Origin: Methylomagnum ishizawai
GTDB taxonomy: Bacteria; Pseudomonadota; Gammaproteobacteria; Methylococcales; Methylococcaceae
Direction of reading: 5' to 3'
Length of the DNA stretch: 64,000 bases
Assembly: GCF_019670005.1 (NCBI RefSeq)
Contig: NZ_AP019783.1
Location: 2,444,150-2,508,149 of the forward strand
Shown piece after piece: positions 19,374 to 29,123 of the stretch. The notes under the pieces are model-generated. The model was not told the DNA's origin and searched no databases. It saw nothing but the letters and a program-made list of their open reading frames with translations. Made by a program: the position numbers and the translations under genes. The first letter of the stretch is position 1, and the number at the start of each line of letters is the position of its first letter.

Positions 19374-20533
19374 CGCTGCCCCACCGCGCCGTGTTCGGTT
19401 TCGCGCAGTCCGGCCAAGAGGGATTGCACCACCAGGGGTTTCAGCAGGATGGCCCCGGTGCCGACGATGGTTTCGCCGCCCTTGAGCCCCCCCAGGATTT
19501 CCACATAATCGCCGGCCCGCTCGCCGACCTGGATCGGGTTGACCCGCCAGATGCCGGGGTTTTCCGCCTTCAGCACGTAGTCGGTATCGCCGATGTGCAG
19601 CACGCCGTCGGAGGGGGCCAGGACCGCCAAACGGGGGTCGGTGCCGAGGCCGATTTCGGCGTACATGCCGGGCTTGAGCTTGCCTTCCGTGTCCATGAGG
19701 GCGAAGAACACCCGGAGCGTCCGCCGTTCGGGGGAGAGCGCGGGCGCGAGGCTGCGCACCACGCCTTTGAACACCTGGCCCGGCAGGCCATAGAACCGGG
19801 CTTCGCAGGCTTGTCCCACCGCGACCTGGCTGATCCTGACCTCGGGCACGTCGGCCATGACCAGGGACGCCCCGGCGGGTTCTTTTTCCAACAAATCCGG
19901 GTCCACGCCGGCTTGCAGCAAACGGCGTTCCAGGTCGGCGTGGGCGTGGGTGGCCTGGGTCAGGGCGCTTTCGGCGTCGAACACGGCTTTCTCGCCTTCG
20001 AGCTGCATTTGCAGGAGGTTGGCTTCCGCCGAGGTGAGGTCGCGCACGGCCTCGGTGCCGGTGGCGACCAGCTTGCGCAGGCGGTCCACCACCCGCGCCT
20101 GGGAGTTGTACTGGGCGGCGGTGAGTTCGCGGGTCTTGCTCAATTGCTTGGCGGCGAATTCCATCTCGGTGCCGGTCTTCTGCCAATCGGCGTAGATGCC
20201 GGACAGTTCGATGCCGCTGAATTGCCAGCGGTCCTCCATCGGTCCCGCCCCGGCCCTGAGCCGCGCCATCACTGCGCCCGACACCGACAACAGGGGCGTG
20301 GTCAGCCGTTCCTGGCGCACTTTCGCGATTTCCAGCTTTTTTTCCAGGAGGCTCCCTGGCCGCACCGCCACCAAGCCCGGCCCGGCCAGGCTCACCGCCG
20401 GATTATCTGGATTGGCGACCGGGGGCGCGGCGGGCGGCGCGTTGGCTTCGAGGCTGGGAAAGTGCCAGAACAGGCCGGTGGCGAGCGCCAGGACGGCCAG
20501 CGCGGTCGCCGCTTTGACAGTGGGACGGATCAT
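19370..20533 (-). CDS. RND efflux periplasmic adaptor (CzcB/CusB family)
   Basis: This 387-residue membrane-fusion protein would link the inner-membrane pump to the outer-membrane factor. One N-terminal hydrophobic segment (about 8-24) anchors or exports it. A long helical hairpin (about 100-200, rich in Ala/Glu/Leu) is followed by beta-barrel sections including PEVRISQVAVGQAC, RRTLRVFFALMD and LKPGMYAEIGLG, all typical of HlyD/CusB adaptors. The start overlaps the stop of the outer-membrane-factor gene, and its own stop overlaps the start of the pump gene, so all three are translationally coupled. No His- or Met-rich metal-binding N-terminus is visible. Confidence 0.9.
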   Translation of the reverse strand: MIRPTVKAATALAVLALATGLFWHFPSLEANAPPAAPPVANPDNPAVSLAGPGLVAVRPGSLLEKKLEIAKVRQERLTTPLLSVSGAVMARLRAGAGPMEDRWQFSGIELSGIYADWQKTGTEMEFAAKQLSKTRELTAAQYNSQARVVDRLRKLVATGTEAVRDLTSAEANLLQMQLEGEKAVFDAESALTQATHAHADLERRLLQAGVDPDLLEKEPAGASLVMADVPEVRISQVAVGQACEARFYGLPGQVFKGVVRSLAPALSPERRTLRVFFALMDTEGKLKPGMYAEIGLGTDPRLAVLAPSDGVLHIGDTDYVLKAENPGIWRVNPIQVGERAGDYVEILGGLKGGETIVGTGAILLKPLVVQSLLAGLRETEHGAVGQR

Positions 20534-21939
20534 TGCAATACCTGTTTGCCGACGGCGGCGTTGAGCCCGTGCAGGGAATGCCAATAGCCGGAGCGGCTGG
20601 CGATATGGAGCCGGTAGGTTTCGCGGTAGGCGCGTTGGGCGTCCAGCACTTCGATGAGGGGTTTGCCGCCCAGTTCGTAGGCGGCGCGGATTTTGTCGCG
20701 GACGTTCTTGGCGGCTTCGAGCTGGCCGGGATCGTCCAGCAAGAGGGCGTCGCGGGCGGCGGCGTAGGCCTTGACTGCCTGGTCGATCTCGGCGCGGAGC
20801 GCGACCAGTTGGGCTCCCAGGCTGAGTTCGGCCTGGGTCTTCGCCGAGCGGGCCTTGGCGATATTGCCCTGGTTGCGGTCGAATACCGGCACCGTCATTT
20901 GCAGGGCGATGTTCCAGGAGTCGGCGTTGGGAAAACCCATCTCGTGCTGGAATTGGTTGGTATAGCCGAAACTGGGCCGCACCTCGGGATAGGCGCGGGT
21001 TTCCTCCAGGTCCACGCCCGCCGTGGCGAAGGCGATTTGGCGGCGCAGGGCCACGAGGTCGGGGCGGTTGTCCTCGGCCAGGGCGAAGGCGGCTTCCGGC
21101 GCGAGCGGCGCGGCGGGGGCGTTCACGTCCAGATCGCCCGCCACCTCGACCGGGGCTTCCCCGGCCATCCCCAAAAAGGCCCGCAAGCGGCTGAGCGCCC
21201 CGGCCAGCGCGGTTTCCCGCGAGCGCACCTCGCGCTGGGCACCATAGATCGACACTTGCACCCGGTCCAGTTCGATGGTGCCGACCCCGCCCAAGGCCAC
21301 CCGGTTGGCGACGACCTTTTGTACTTGAGACAGGTCGGCGAGGTCTTCCCGCGCCAGGGCCAGTTGTTCCCGCGCTTCCAGCACATCGTAGTAGGCCGCG
21401 ATGGTGCCCGCGATGCGCTGGCGCACCAGGTCGGCGAATTGGGCGGTCGCCACGTCCACGCCTTTTTGCGCGGCGACGATGGCGGCGGCGCGTTTGCCGA
21501 ACAGGAACCAGTCGATGGGGAAGCCCACGAGCACATCGGTCTGGGCCGGGCCGCCCTGCTTGGTCGGTCGGAACGGCTGGCCCCAGGGCATCATCAGCAG
21601 GTCGGCGGTCACTTCCGGGTTGGGCAGGAGTCCCGCCGTCACCAGATCGGCCTCGGCCTGGCGCACGTTCTCGAACCCGGCCCGGATTTGCGGATCGGCG
21701 GCCAGCGCGGTCTGGACCGCGCGGTCCAGGGTGAGCGGGGTGTCTTGCGCCTGAGACGTGGTCGGGGCGGGCCGGGCCTTGGACGCGGGGGCGGCCTGGG
21801 GTGGGCGGATGTCATCGGACAGGAGGACCGGGGGGGATTCCGGGGCGGCGCACCCGCCCAGCGCGAGGGCCAAGGCGCAGGCCAAGCCGGAGCGGGCGGT
21901 CCACGGGGAAGGGGCGAGGCGGATATCGGAGGGATGCAA
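20530..21939 (-). CDS. TolC-family outer-membrane efflux lipoprotein (CzcC/CusC-like)
   Basis: The product is about 469 residues long, the outer-membrane channel of the metal RND system. The chosen TTG start follows an AGGAA ribosome site and gives a short lipoprotein signal ending ALALGGC, so the mature protein should be lipidated. An in-frame ATG 22 codons upstream (at 22005) is a possible alternative. Two outer-membrane efflux protein repeats are visible: LDRAVQTALAADPQIRAG... and LAPEAAFALAEDNRPDLVALR, each followed by long helices. It is the first gene of the three-gene operon, with a four-base overlap to the adaptor gene. Confidence 0.85.
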   Translation of the reverse strand: MHPSDIRLAPSPWTARSGLACALALALGGCAAPESPPVLLSDDIRPPQAAPASKARPAPTTSQAQDTPLTLDRAVQTALAADPQIRAGFENVRQAEADLVTAGLLPNPEVTADLLMMPWGQPFRPTKQGGPAQTDVLVGFPIDWFLFGKRAAAIVAAQKGVDVATAQFADLVRQRIAGTIAAYYDVLEAREQLALAREDLADLSQVQKVVANRVALGGVGTIELDRVQVSIYGAQREVRSRETALAGALSRLRAFLGMAGEAPVEVAGDLDVNAPAAPLAPEAAFALAEDNRPDLVALRRQIAFATAGVDLEETRAYPEVRPSFGYTNQFQHEMGFPNADSWNIALQMTVPVFDRNQGNIAKARSAKTQAELSLGAQLVALRAEIDQAVKAYAAARDALLLDDPGQLEAAKNVRDKIRAAYELGGKPLIEVLDAQRAYRETYRLHIASRSGYWHSLHGLNAAVGKQVLQ

Positions 21940-22253
21940 GGCCGTTTCCTGGAATTGTGCGGGCGTCCTGGGCTGCGGGCCGGGCCTTGCCGGCAGGTCC
22001 GCCACCGGGCGCGGTCGGTCGCATGGCCTGTCCGGCCCTGTCTTGGCTGGGTCGAGGCGACGCTATTTATAGCGGTTGGAGGCTTAAATTGCCACCGCGG
22101 GGAAGCCGGGCGCGGGACCGGTGGAATCTGTCTGGTTCGGTCCGGCGGAACGGGATCGACCGTTACAATCCATGGCGGGGGATGTCCCAAGCGATCAACC
22201 CGGCGATCACGAATATCCTTGTGGCGTCGGCTCTATTTTCCGTAGGGAAGACG

Positions 22254-23237
22254 ATGTTGCTACGATCCATCACTATGATGATTACCCTGGCCGGCCTGTG
22301 GATGGCACCTATCGACGCGGTTTGGGCGATGGCGGCCTATACCAATATAACGACCGATTTGTCGGTGGCCGGGCGAACCGATTACGATCCCGCCTTGTTC
22401 CAGGATACCCTGGGCTATACCGTCACCCTATCCAACCATAGCTCCACCGCCGCGCAGGGGACGGTGTTGCATATCGAATGGATCGGCCTGCTGCGGGAGG
22501 TTTCCAGCGATCTGCCGGCGGAATGCACGCACCGGGCCCTTGCTTCCTTGCCGGGATATGATTGGATCGAATGCCCCTTGGGCGATTTGGCCGCCGGCGA
22601 AACCAGGGTTTACCACATGGATTTCGACCAGCTCTATCGGGGCGCCACGTCCTATATCCGCGCCACGGTCAGTTCGGACCAAGTGGATACCGATACTTCC
22701 AATAACGACAGCCGGGTTGAAACCCCCGATCTTTATCTATTGCCCGGGACGGCGCTGGACGCTTCCACCCCGGCGGGGTCGGCCAATCGCACCCAGGATG
22801 CGAACGATCTCGCGTTCGCCATGAAAATAGGGGCTTTCCCCAAAGCCCCCCGGGCGGGGAGGCCGGTGCGCATCGTCGCCCGCTTCGTCAATCCCCGGCA
22901 AAGCCAGACCGGGATCATGGGGGTGCTATACACTTTTTCCAAACAGGTCGATTTCCTGTCGGGCGCCGATGCCTTGTATCAATGTAGGCCGGTGGAGCCG
23001 GGAATCTCGATGGCCTGCCTGTTCAACGATGTGGTCCAGGCCGTTCACGACGGGGCTTTTCCCGAGGATGTGGGGGTCGCCCTCGAACGGAGGAGGAAGC
23101 TCAAGCAGATGTTCACGGTGGTTCCCAAGCGGAAGGGCCCGCTATCCATCCAAGCCAGGGTATTCGGCGTGAAGCAAGACCCGAATCCCGACAACAATAC
23201 CCGTATCGGGTTCGTCAAAGTCCGGTCCAATCCTTGA
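22254..23237 (+). CDS. Secreted protein with DUF11/CARDB-like beta-sandwich repeats
   Basis: The 327-residue product has a signal peptide (hydrophobic run from residue 6, cleavage near AVWAMA). It then shows a domain with LGYTVTLSNHSSTAAQGTVL and a closing DTDTSNNDSRVETPDLYL, the pattern seen in DUF11/CARDB surface domains, and a second copy ending NPDNNTRIGFVKV. I infer two immunoglobulin-like modules on an exported protein. AGGGAAG precedes the chosen ATG; another ATG 24 codons upstream has a weaker site. It stands alone, divergent from the RND operon, and its sequence is less GC-rich than the neighbours. Function unknown. Confidence 0.7.
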   Translation: MLLRSITMMITLAGLWMAPIDAVWAMAAYTNITTDLSVAGRTDYDPALFQDTLGYTVTLSNHSSTAAQGTVLHIEWIGLLREVSSDLPAECTHRALASLPGYDWIECPLGDLAAGETRVYHMDFDQLYRGATSYIRATVSSDQVDTDTSNNDSRVETPDLYLLPGTALDASTPAGSANRTQDANDLAFAMKIGAFPKAPRAGRPVRIVARFVNPRQSQTGIMGVLYTFSKQVDFLSGADALYQCRPVEPGISMACLFNDVVQAVHDGAFPEDVGVALERRRKLKQMFTVVPKRKGPLSIQARVFGVKQDPNPDNNTRIGFVKVRSNP

Positions 23238-23408
23238 ATCCCCCCATCCGGCGACGGGCCATGGACGGCGCGGCCAACACCCCCCTTCGGTATCAATTGC
23301 CCCCCCCAACTTGTTAAACTTCGGCCTCAACCGGAGCGCCCATCCGGGCGCATTCCCACCGTTTTCCCCACGCGCCATCCCAGCGCGGCCATCGCACGAA
23401 GGAAATCC

Positions 23409-25082
23409 ATGTCCGACATCGAAATCGCCCAGCAAGCCCAAATGCGCCCCATCATCGACCTGGCCCAAGACCGGCTGGGCATCCCGGCGGAGCATCTCGA
23501 CCCCTACGGCCATTACAAGGCCAAGTTGTCGCTGGATTACATCCAGTCGCTCGGCGACCGCCCGGATGGCAAACTGATCCTGGTCACCGCCATCAGCCCC
23601 ACCCCGGCGGGCGAGGGCAAGACCACCACCACCGTGGGCCTGGGCGACGCGCTCAACCGCATCGGCAAGAAGGCCATCATGTGCCTCCGCGAGCCTTCGT
23701 TGGGGCCGTGCTTCGGCGTCAAGGGCGGGGCGGCGGGCGGCGGCTATGCCCAGGTGGTGCCGATGGAGGATATCAACCTGCATTTCACCGGCGACTTCCA
23801 CGCCATCGGCGTGGCCCATAACCTCCTGGCCGCGATGATCGACAACCACATCACCCACGGCAACGAACTGCACATCGACCCGCGCCGGGTGCAATGGAAG
23901 CGCGTGGTCGATATGAACGACCGGGCGCTCAGGAAGATCGTCATCGGCATGGGCGGTCCCGGCAACGGCTACGCCCGCGAGGACGGTTTCGACATCGTGG
24001 TGGCGTCCGAAGTCATGGCGATCCTCTGCCTCGCCAGCGGCATCGAGGATTTGAAGGAGCGCCTGGGCCGTATCGTCATCGGCTACAAGGCCGACGGCAA
24101 AACCCCGATCTATGCCCGCGACCTCAAGGCCCATGGGGCGATGGCGGCCCTGCTCAAGGACGCCATCAAGCCCAATCTGGTGCAGACCCTGGAAAACAAT
24201 CTCGCCATCATCCACGGCGGTCCCTTCGCCAATATCGCCCACGGTTGCAACACCGTGATGGCGACCCGGACCGCCCTCAAACTGGCCGATTATGTCGTGA
24301 CCGAAGCCGGTTTCGGGGCCGACCTGGGCGCGGAGAAGTTCATCGATATCAAATGCCGCATGGCGGGGCTGGAACCTTCGGCGGTGGTGCTGGTGGCGAC
24401 CCTCAGGGCGCTCAAATTCCATGGCGGCGTGAAGAAGGAAGACCTGAACCAGGAGAATCTGGCGGCCCTGGAAAAAGGCTTCGCCAACCTGGAAAAGCAC
24501 GTCCGCAATATCCAGACCCATTACCACCTGCCCTGCGTGGTCTCGATCAACCATTTCACCTTCGACACCGAGGCCGAGATCGAACTATTGCGCCAGAAAT
24601 GCGAAAGCTTGGGTGTCAAGGTGGTGTTGGCCAAGCACTGGGCGCAGGGCGGGGCGGGGGCCGAGGACTTGGCCCATGCGGTGGCGGATATCGTCGATAA
24701 CGCGCCGGGCCAGCACCGGTTTGTTTATGACGGCGGCTTGTCGTTGTGCGAGAAGATCGAGGCCATCGCCACCAAAATCTACGGCGCGGGCAGCGTGAGC
24801 TACGAAGGCAAGGTGCGCGAACAGTTGAACGCCTGGAACGCCGAGTATGGCCGGTTCCCGGTGTGCATGGCGAAAACCCAGATGTCGTTTTCCACCGACG
24901 CCACGGTCCGGGGCGCGCCCAGCGGCCACAATGTCCATATCCGCGAGGTGCGGCTCGCCAGCGGGGCGGGTTTCATCGTCGCCATCGCGGGCGACATGAT
25001 GACCATGCCGGGCCTGCCGAAAGTCCCGGCGGCGGAGCATATCGACGTGGATGGGAATGGGCGGATTTCCGGTTTGTTCTAA
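23409..25082 (+). CDS. fhs: Formate-tetrahydrofolate ligase
   Basis: Fhs makes 10-formyltetrahydrofolate from formate, ATP and tetrahydrofolate in the cytosol and links formate to C1 assimilation and purine synthesis. The 557-residue product matches family length and shows the ATP-binding [12 protein letters not shown] (about 64-75), [23 protein letters not shown] (seen as REPSLGP and [11 protein letters not shown]), [11 protein letters not shown], and [14 protein letters not shown]. In a methylotroph it would feed the serine cycle or dispose of formate. The gene is monocistronic, with a strong terminator after it. Confidence 0.97.
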   Translation: MSDIEIAQQAQMRPIIDLAQDRLGIPAEHLDPYGHYKAKLSLDYIQSLGDRPDGKLILVTAISPTPAGEGKTTTTVGLGDALNRIGKKAIMCLREPSLGPCFGVKGGAAGGGYAQVVPMEDINLHFTGDFHAIGVAHNLLAAMIDNHITHGNELHIDPRRVQWKRVVDMNDRALRKIVIGMGGPGNGYAREDGFDIVVASEVMAILCLASGIEDLKERLGRIVIGYKADGKTPIYARDLKAHGAMAALLKDAIKPNLVQTLENNLAIIHGGPFANIAHGCNTVMATRTALKLADYVVTEAGFGADLGAEKFIDIKCRMAGLEPSAVVLVATLRALKFHGGVKKEDLNQENLAALEKGFANLEKHVRNIQTHYHLPCVVSINHFTFDTEAEIELLRQKCESLGVKVVLAKHWAQGGAGAEDLAHAVADIVDNAPGQHRFVYDGGLSLCEKIEAIATKIYGAGSVSYEGKVREQLNAWNAEYGRFPVCMAKTQMSFSTDATVRGAPSGHNVHIREVRLASGAGFIVAIAGDMMTMPGLPKVPAAEHIDVDGNGRISGLF

Positions 25083-25106
25083 GGGATAGCGGTTTCCCGC
25101 GCATCG

Positions 25107-25144
25107 GGGATAACATCTTTCGCGGGTGTTATCCCTTTTCTTTT
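25107..25144 (+). terminator. Intrinsic terminator after fhs
   Basis: A perfect nine-base stem, GGGATAACA / TGTTATCCC, with an eleven-base loop is followed by TTTTCTTTT. It separates fhs from the ATPase/DUF4276 pair, which must therefore have its own promoter in the short space downstream or rely on read-through. Confidence 0.9.
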
Positions 25145-25165
25145 GGCGATAGGGTAGGGACGGCG

Positions 25166-26233
25166 ATGCGGGCTTTGCGCAGGATCAAGATTGAAGGATT
25201 CAAGTCGATTGCCGGTGCCGAATTGGAACTCGGCGATTTGAATGTCGTGATCGGTGCCAATGGTTCGGGTAAATCCAATCTCATCGGGGTGTTCCGGCTG
25301 TTGGAGCGGATTTGGTCGAGGAATCTTCAGCTATTCGTCGCGGGCGAACCCGACCGTTTGCTGCACCATGGCCGGAAGGTGACGCCTTTCCTAGCCGTGG
25401 GTTTGGAACTAGGCCAGAACCGCTATGAAATCAGGCTCAAGGCCGAGCGGGATGTTTTGGTTTTCGAGCAAGAACAAGTTTGGTTCGGCGAGGATTTCTG
25501 GGAAGAACCTGCTTCACGAAAGCATTTGGAAACAGCGCTAGGCGAATCAGGCTTGTTTTTCCAAAATAGGTCGGCTGAGCATTTCTTCCCACTCGAATGG
25601 AACTGGCTGATCCATCATTTCCACGATACCTCCGATGCTTCTCCCGCCAAGCAAATCTGCAACATCGACGATAATCGCTATCTCCGCCCCGATGCCGCGA
25701 ATCTCGCAGCCTATCTCTATTGGTTGCAAGAAAAGCACCCGGTCGAATTCCGCCATATCGAGGAACATATCCGCCTCGTGGCCCCGTTCTTCGAAGGTTT
25801 CGTCCTGGCCCCGTCGAGGCTGAACGAACGCAAAATCAAATTGGAATGGCGGCATAAAGGTTCGGATGCCTATTTCGACGCCTATTCCCTGTCCGATGGG
25901 ACTTTGCGGTTTATTTGCCTCGCGACATTGCTGCTGCAACCAACCCCGCCCGCCTTGATTTTGCTGGACGAGCCGGAATTGGGCTTGCATCCTTTCGCCA
26001 TCCGGCTGTTGGCGGAAATGCTAGAAGCCGCTTCCCACAGGTCACAGGTGATATTGGCGACCCAATCGGTCAACCTGCTCGATCAGTTTTCGCCCAAGGA
26101 TATCATCGTGGCCGAGAACGATGGAAAACAGACGACTTTCCGGCGTTTGGACGAGGACGGATTACGGGGCTGGCTCGATGAATACAGCCTCGGCGAGCTT
26201 TGGACCAAGAATGTACTCGGAGGCCAACCGTGA
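25166..26233 (+). CDS. SMC/OLD-like AAA ATPase, candidate defence component
   Basis: The product is a 355-residue ABC-type ATPase of the AAA_15/AAA_21 kind. It shows FKSI near residue 12, Walker A GANGSGKS (30-37), a signature-like SLSDGTLRF (about 240), Walker B ALILLDEPELGLHP (about 260-273) and the switch ILATQSVNLLDQF. The insert between Walker A and signature is about 200 residues, without a long coiled coil. The stop overlaps the GTG start of a DUF4276 gene (GTGA), and the pair is visibly less GC-rich than fhs or wecB. ATPases of this type paired with Toprim-like proteins form several anti-phage systems, so a defence role is inferred, not shown. Confidence 0.85.
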   Translation: MRALRRIKIEGFKSIAGAELELGDLNVVIGANGSGKSNLIGVFRLLERIWSRNLQLFVAGEPDRLLHHGRKVTPFLAVGLELGQNRYEIRLKAERDVLVFEQEQVWFGEDFWEEPASRKHLETALGESGLFFQNRSAEHFFPLEWNWLIHHFHDTSDASPAKQICNIDDNRYLRPDAANLAAYLYWLQEKHPVEFRHIEEHIRLVAPFFEGFVLAPSRLNERKIKLEWRHKGSDAYFDAYSLSDGTLRFICLATLLLQPTPPALILLDEPELGLHPFAIRLLAEMLEAASHRSQVILATQSVNLLDQFSPKDIIVAENDGKQTTFRRLDEDGLRGWLDEYSLGELWTKNVLGGQP

Positions 26234-26862
26234 GCCGGGTATTGATCTTGGTGGAAGGAGCTTCCGAATGGATTTTCGTCGAACGGACCTTGATTCCTTT
26301 TCTGCGCGGGCATGGGGTGTATATGCAAAAACCCATCGAGCAAGGCGGCGTCAGCCGGTGGAGGGAGGTGCGTAAGAATATGGAGTTATTGGCCCGCGAC
26401 TCCGATGCTTGGATTACGACCCTATTCGATTTCTATGGGTGGCCCAAGGATTTTCCAGGGTATGGGGAAATATGCGGGGTTGGCGACCCGCGTGCCCAGG
26501 TGGCCGCGCTGCAAGAGCGGTTCAAGGCGGAATTCAAGCATCCCAAGTTGCTCCCCTTTTTCGCGCTGCATGAGTTCGAGTCCTGGCTGTTTTCCGCGCC
26601 GGAGATTGTCGCCGAACATTTCGGGCAGCGCCGTTTGGCCAAGGCGATGGATGGGATTGTGAAAAAAGCCGGCGAACCGGAACTCATCAATCACGGCGTG
26701 AATACCCATCCCAAAGCGCGTATGAAAAGCTTCGATATCGGTTATAAGGAAACCTCCGACGGCCCGATCTTGCTGGACAAGATCGGTGTCCCCGCCATCC
26801 GGGCGGCCTGCCCCCATTTTTCAAGCTGGCTGGAACGCTTGCAAGCCCTGGCCCGGTCCTAA
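26230..26862 (+). CDS. DUF4276 family protein (Toprim-like), partner of the ATPase
   Basis: The 210-residue product begins at a GTG overlapping the ATPase stop. It carries the DUF4276 features: ILVEGASEWIFVE (Glu9, Glu13, Glu18) at the N-terminus, TTLFDFYGWPKDFPG with Asp66 in the middle, and ALHEFESWLFS (114-117 HEFE). The layout of an early acidic residue and a later Asp-x-Tyr/Asp motif resembles Toprim nucleases, so metal-dependent nuclease activity is possible. With the overlapping ATPase gene it forms a two-gene cassette inserted between fhs and wecB. What it cuts, if anything, cannot be read from sequence. Confidence 0.85.
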   Translation: MSRVLILVEGASEWIFVERTLIPFLRGHGVYMQKPIEQGGVSRWREVRKNMELLARDSDAWITTLFDFYGWPKDFPGYGEICGVGDPRAQVAALQERFKAEFKHPKLLPFFALHEFESWLFSAPEIVAEHFGQRRLAKAMDGIVKKAGEPELINHGVNTHPKARMKSFDIGYKETSDGPILLDKIGVPAIRAACPHFSSWLERLQALARS

Positions 26863-26957
26863 CCAAGCCGACCCACACCCGGCCCTGCTCGAAAAACCCT
26901 ATTTTTCCGGTACGATGACCGGATTCCTTTTTGTCCGCCCACCAGGAGCGCAAACCC

Positions 26958-28067
26958 GTGAACCCCGCTGCCAAAAAACTCTTCATCGTCGCCGGCGCCC
27001 GCCCCAATTTCATGAAGATCGCCCCGATCCTGCGGGAACTCCGGCGCGGCGTTTATCCGTTCCAGGCCAAGCTGGTGCATACCGGCCAGCATTACGACAA
27101 GGCGATGAGCGATGTCTTCTTCGAGGAGCTGGAAATCCCCCGGCCCGATTATCACCTGGAGGTTGGCAGCGGCTCGCACGCCGAGCAGACCGCCCGGATC
27201 ATGACCCGCTTCGAGGAAATCTGCCTCAGGGACCGGCCCGATCTGGTGCTGGTGGTGGGCGATGTCAATTCCACCCTGGCCTGTTCCATCGTCGCCAAGA
27301 AACTGCATATCGGCGTGGCCCATGTCGAGGCCGGCCTTCGGAGCGGCGACCGCGCCATGCCGGAGGAAATCAACCGCCTCGTCACCGACGCCATCAGCGA
27401 CTGGTTCTTCGTGACCGAGAATAGCGGCCTTGAACATCTGCTGGCCGAGGGCAAGCCCCGCGACAGCATCCATTTCGTCGGCCATGTGATGATCGACAAT
27501 CTGTTCCACCAAGTGGAAAAGCTCGCCGCCCTGCCACCCGCCGCCCTGGGCACCACCCCGCTGAAGCAGCGTTTTTCCGGGTATGGCGTCGTCACCCTGC
27601 ACCGGCCTTCCAATGTGGACGATCCCCAGGTGTTCGGCGGCATCATGGCGGCTTTGGCCGAGGTATCCCAGCGGCTGCCGCTGATTTTCCCGGTGCATCC
27701 ACGCACCCGTGGCAACCTCGATAAATTCGGCATCGCCATCCCCGACAGCGTCGTGCTGACCGAGCCCTTGGCCTATATGGATTTCCTCAACCTGTTCAAG
27801 GATGCCAAGCTGGTGCTGACCGACAGCGGCGGCTTGCAGGAGGAAACCACCGCCCTGGGTGTGCCCTGCCTCACCCTGCGCGAGAACACCGAACGCCCGG
27901 TCACGGTGGACGAGGGCACCAACACCGTCGTCGGGGTCGATCCGGCGCGGATCGTGGCGGAAGCGACAGCCATCCTGGCCGGGCGCGGCAAGCAGGGACG
28001 CAGGCCGGAATTCTGGGATGGGCGGGCGTCCGGCCGCATCCTGGCGGCCTTGGCGGCAACGGTTTAG
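26958..28067 (+). CDS. wecB: Non-hydrolysing UDP-N-acetylglucosamine 2-epimerase
   Basis: WecB converts UDP-GlcNAc to UDP-ManNAc for surface polysaccharides. The 369-residue product has the GT-B fold motifs of the family: GARPNFMKIAPI, LVHTGQHYDKAMSDVFF, VVGDVNST, HVEAGLRSGDRAMPEEINR, and the C-terminal TDSGGLQEETTALGVP and RENTERPVT that form the nucleotide site. The GTG start follows a CAGGAG site eight bases upstream; a TTG nine codons earlier has none. It is not within a larger polysaccharide cluster; a small unrecognised gene follows 14 bases later. Confidence 0.95.
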   Translation: MNPAAKKLFIVAGARPNFMKIAPILRELRRGVYPFQAKLVHTGQHYDKAMSDVFFEELEIPRPDYHLEVGSGSHAEQTARIMTRFEEICLRDRPDLVLVVGDVNSTLACSIVAKKLHIGVAHVEAGLRSGDRAMPEEINRLVTDAISDWFFVTENSGLEHLLAEGKPRDSIHFVGHVMIDNLFHQVEKLAALPPAALGTTPLKQRFSGYGVVTLHRPSNVDDPQVFGGIMAALAEVSQRLPLIFPVHPRTRGNLDKFGIAIPDSVVLTEPLAYMDFLNLFKDAKLVLTDSGGLQEETTALGVPCLTLRENTERPVTVDEGTNTVVGVDPARIVAEATAILAGRGKQGRRPEFWDGRASGRILAALAATV

Positions 28068-28081
28068 CGCGGGGCCGGGCG

Positions 28082-29053
28082 GTGGACGGGCCGACGCGGG
28101 ACCTAATCGCTGCCGCCGTGCAGCGCGGCATCCAGGCGTATATCGAATCCCGGCGCGACAAGGTGCCGGAATTCGTCGAACGGCATTTTTCCCTGCGCGG
28201 GGCTTGGGCATTGCACCGCGCCACCCTGGGCCGGGATTTCTACCGCCATCCGCTCAATATGCTATGGGGCTTGCCTTGGGCGCTGACCCAGGGCGCGGCG
28301 GGCTTGGCCGGGCGGATGGGGGCGGACCGCGCCGCCGCTTGGTTGCACCGCGTCCCGCCGGGCATCCCCACCCGGCTCGACCGGGAATTGCGCTGGCTGC
28401 TGCATACCGAATTGCTGGAATTGCCCTACGCCGACGAAGGCCGCGAATCCCGCCACGACGCCCTGATGGAAACCCTCCTGGCCCAGCCCGAAATCGCCGC
28501 CCTGTGCGGCGAATATCTGCGGATACTGGGCGACCAGGCCGACCGGCCCGGTTTCCGCGCCGCGCTGGAAACCAAACTGGCGGAATACGGCAAGACCCGC
28601 GCCGGGGTGTCGGAACTGGCGGGCAGCCTCATCACCCTCGCCACCGGCTACGCGGTATCGCAACAGGTGACGCCCGGCGCCTTGTCGGCGGGGTCCGCCG
28701 CCGCCGCGGTCATCGCCCAGCAACTCGCCATCGCCAATTTCTGGCTGGGTTCGACCGTGGGGGCTTGGTATTACGCGGTGTTCCCGGCCACGGCCTCGGC
28801 GGGTTTGGTGGTGGCGACCACGGGGGCTTTGCTGGCGGCGGTCGGGGTCTTGGCCGCGCTGTCCTGGATCGTGCTGGACCCTTTGCTCGCCAAGACCGGC
28901 CTGCACCGGCGGCGCTTGCTGGGTTTCGTCGATGCCCTGGGTGCCCAACTCGCGGGCGGCGAAGGCGGCGATTACCGGGTGCGGGATCATTACATCGCCA
29001 GGGTGTTCGATGTGCTGGACGTGTTGCGGATCGCGGCGGGGGCGGCGCGCTGA
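28082..29053 (+). CDS. Conserved hypothetical membrane-associated protein (DUF6635-like)
   Basis: The product has 323 residues and starts at GTG. The N-terminal part has VERHFSLRGAWALHRATLGRDFYRHP (key: HFSLRG, LHRA), a pattern I associate with the proteobacterial DUF6635 group, though this is from memory and only moderately sure. Residues about 175-285 are rich in Ala/Gly/Leu and contain two or three hydrophobic segments (around AAAVIAQQLAIANFWLG, TASAGLVVATTGALLAAVGV). The C-terminus is soluble. It follows wecB closely and ends at a strong terminator, so the two probably share a transcript. Function unknown. Confidence 0.7.
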   Translation: MDGPTRDLIAAAVQRGIQAYIESRRDKVPEFVERHFSLRGAWALHRATLGRDFYRHPLNMLWGLPWALTQGAAGLAGRMGADRAAAWLHRVPPGIPTRLDRELRWLLHTELLELPYADEGRESRHDALMETLLAQPEIAALCGEYLRILGDQADRPGFRAALETKLAEYGKTRAGVSELAGSLITLATGYAVSQQVTPGALSAGSAAAAVIAQQLAIANFWLGSTVGAWYYAVFPATASAGLVVATTGALLAAVGVLAALSWIVLDPLLAKTGLHRRRLLGFVDALGAQLAGGEGGDYRVRDHYIARVFDVLDVLRIAAGAAR

Positions 29054-29071
29054 GGTTGCCAACTGACTTGA

Positions 29072-29110
29072 TGGAGTCCAAAGCCAGCTTTGGACTCCAA
29101 TGGCCTTTTT
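29072..29110 (+). terminator. Intrinsic terminator after the wecB unit
   Basis: A perfect twelve-base stem, TGGAGTCCAAAG / CTTTGGACTCCA, with loop CCAG is followed a few bases later by five T. It ends the wecB transcript and lies just before the Nramp-like gene. Confidence 0.85.
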
Positions 29111-29123
29111 ATAATATAACTCG

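Noticed and set aside
23142-24554. Leftward 470-codon open frame
   Set aside because: Antisense to fhs, which is fully conserved; no recognisable domain.
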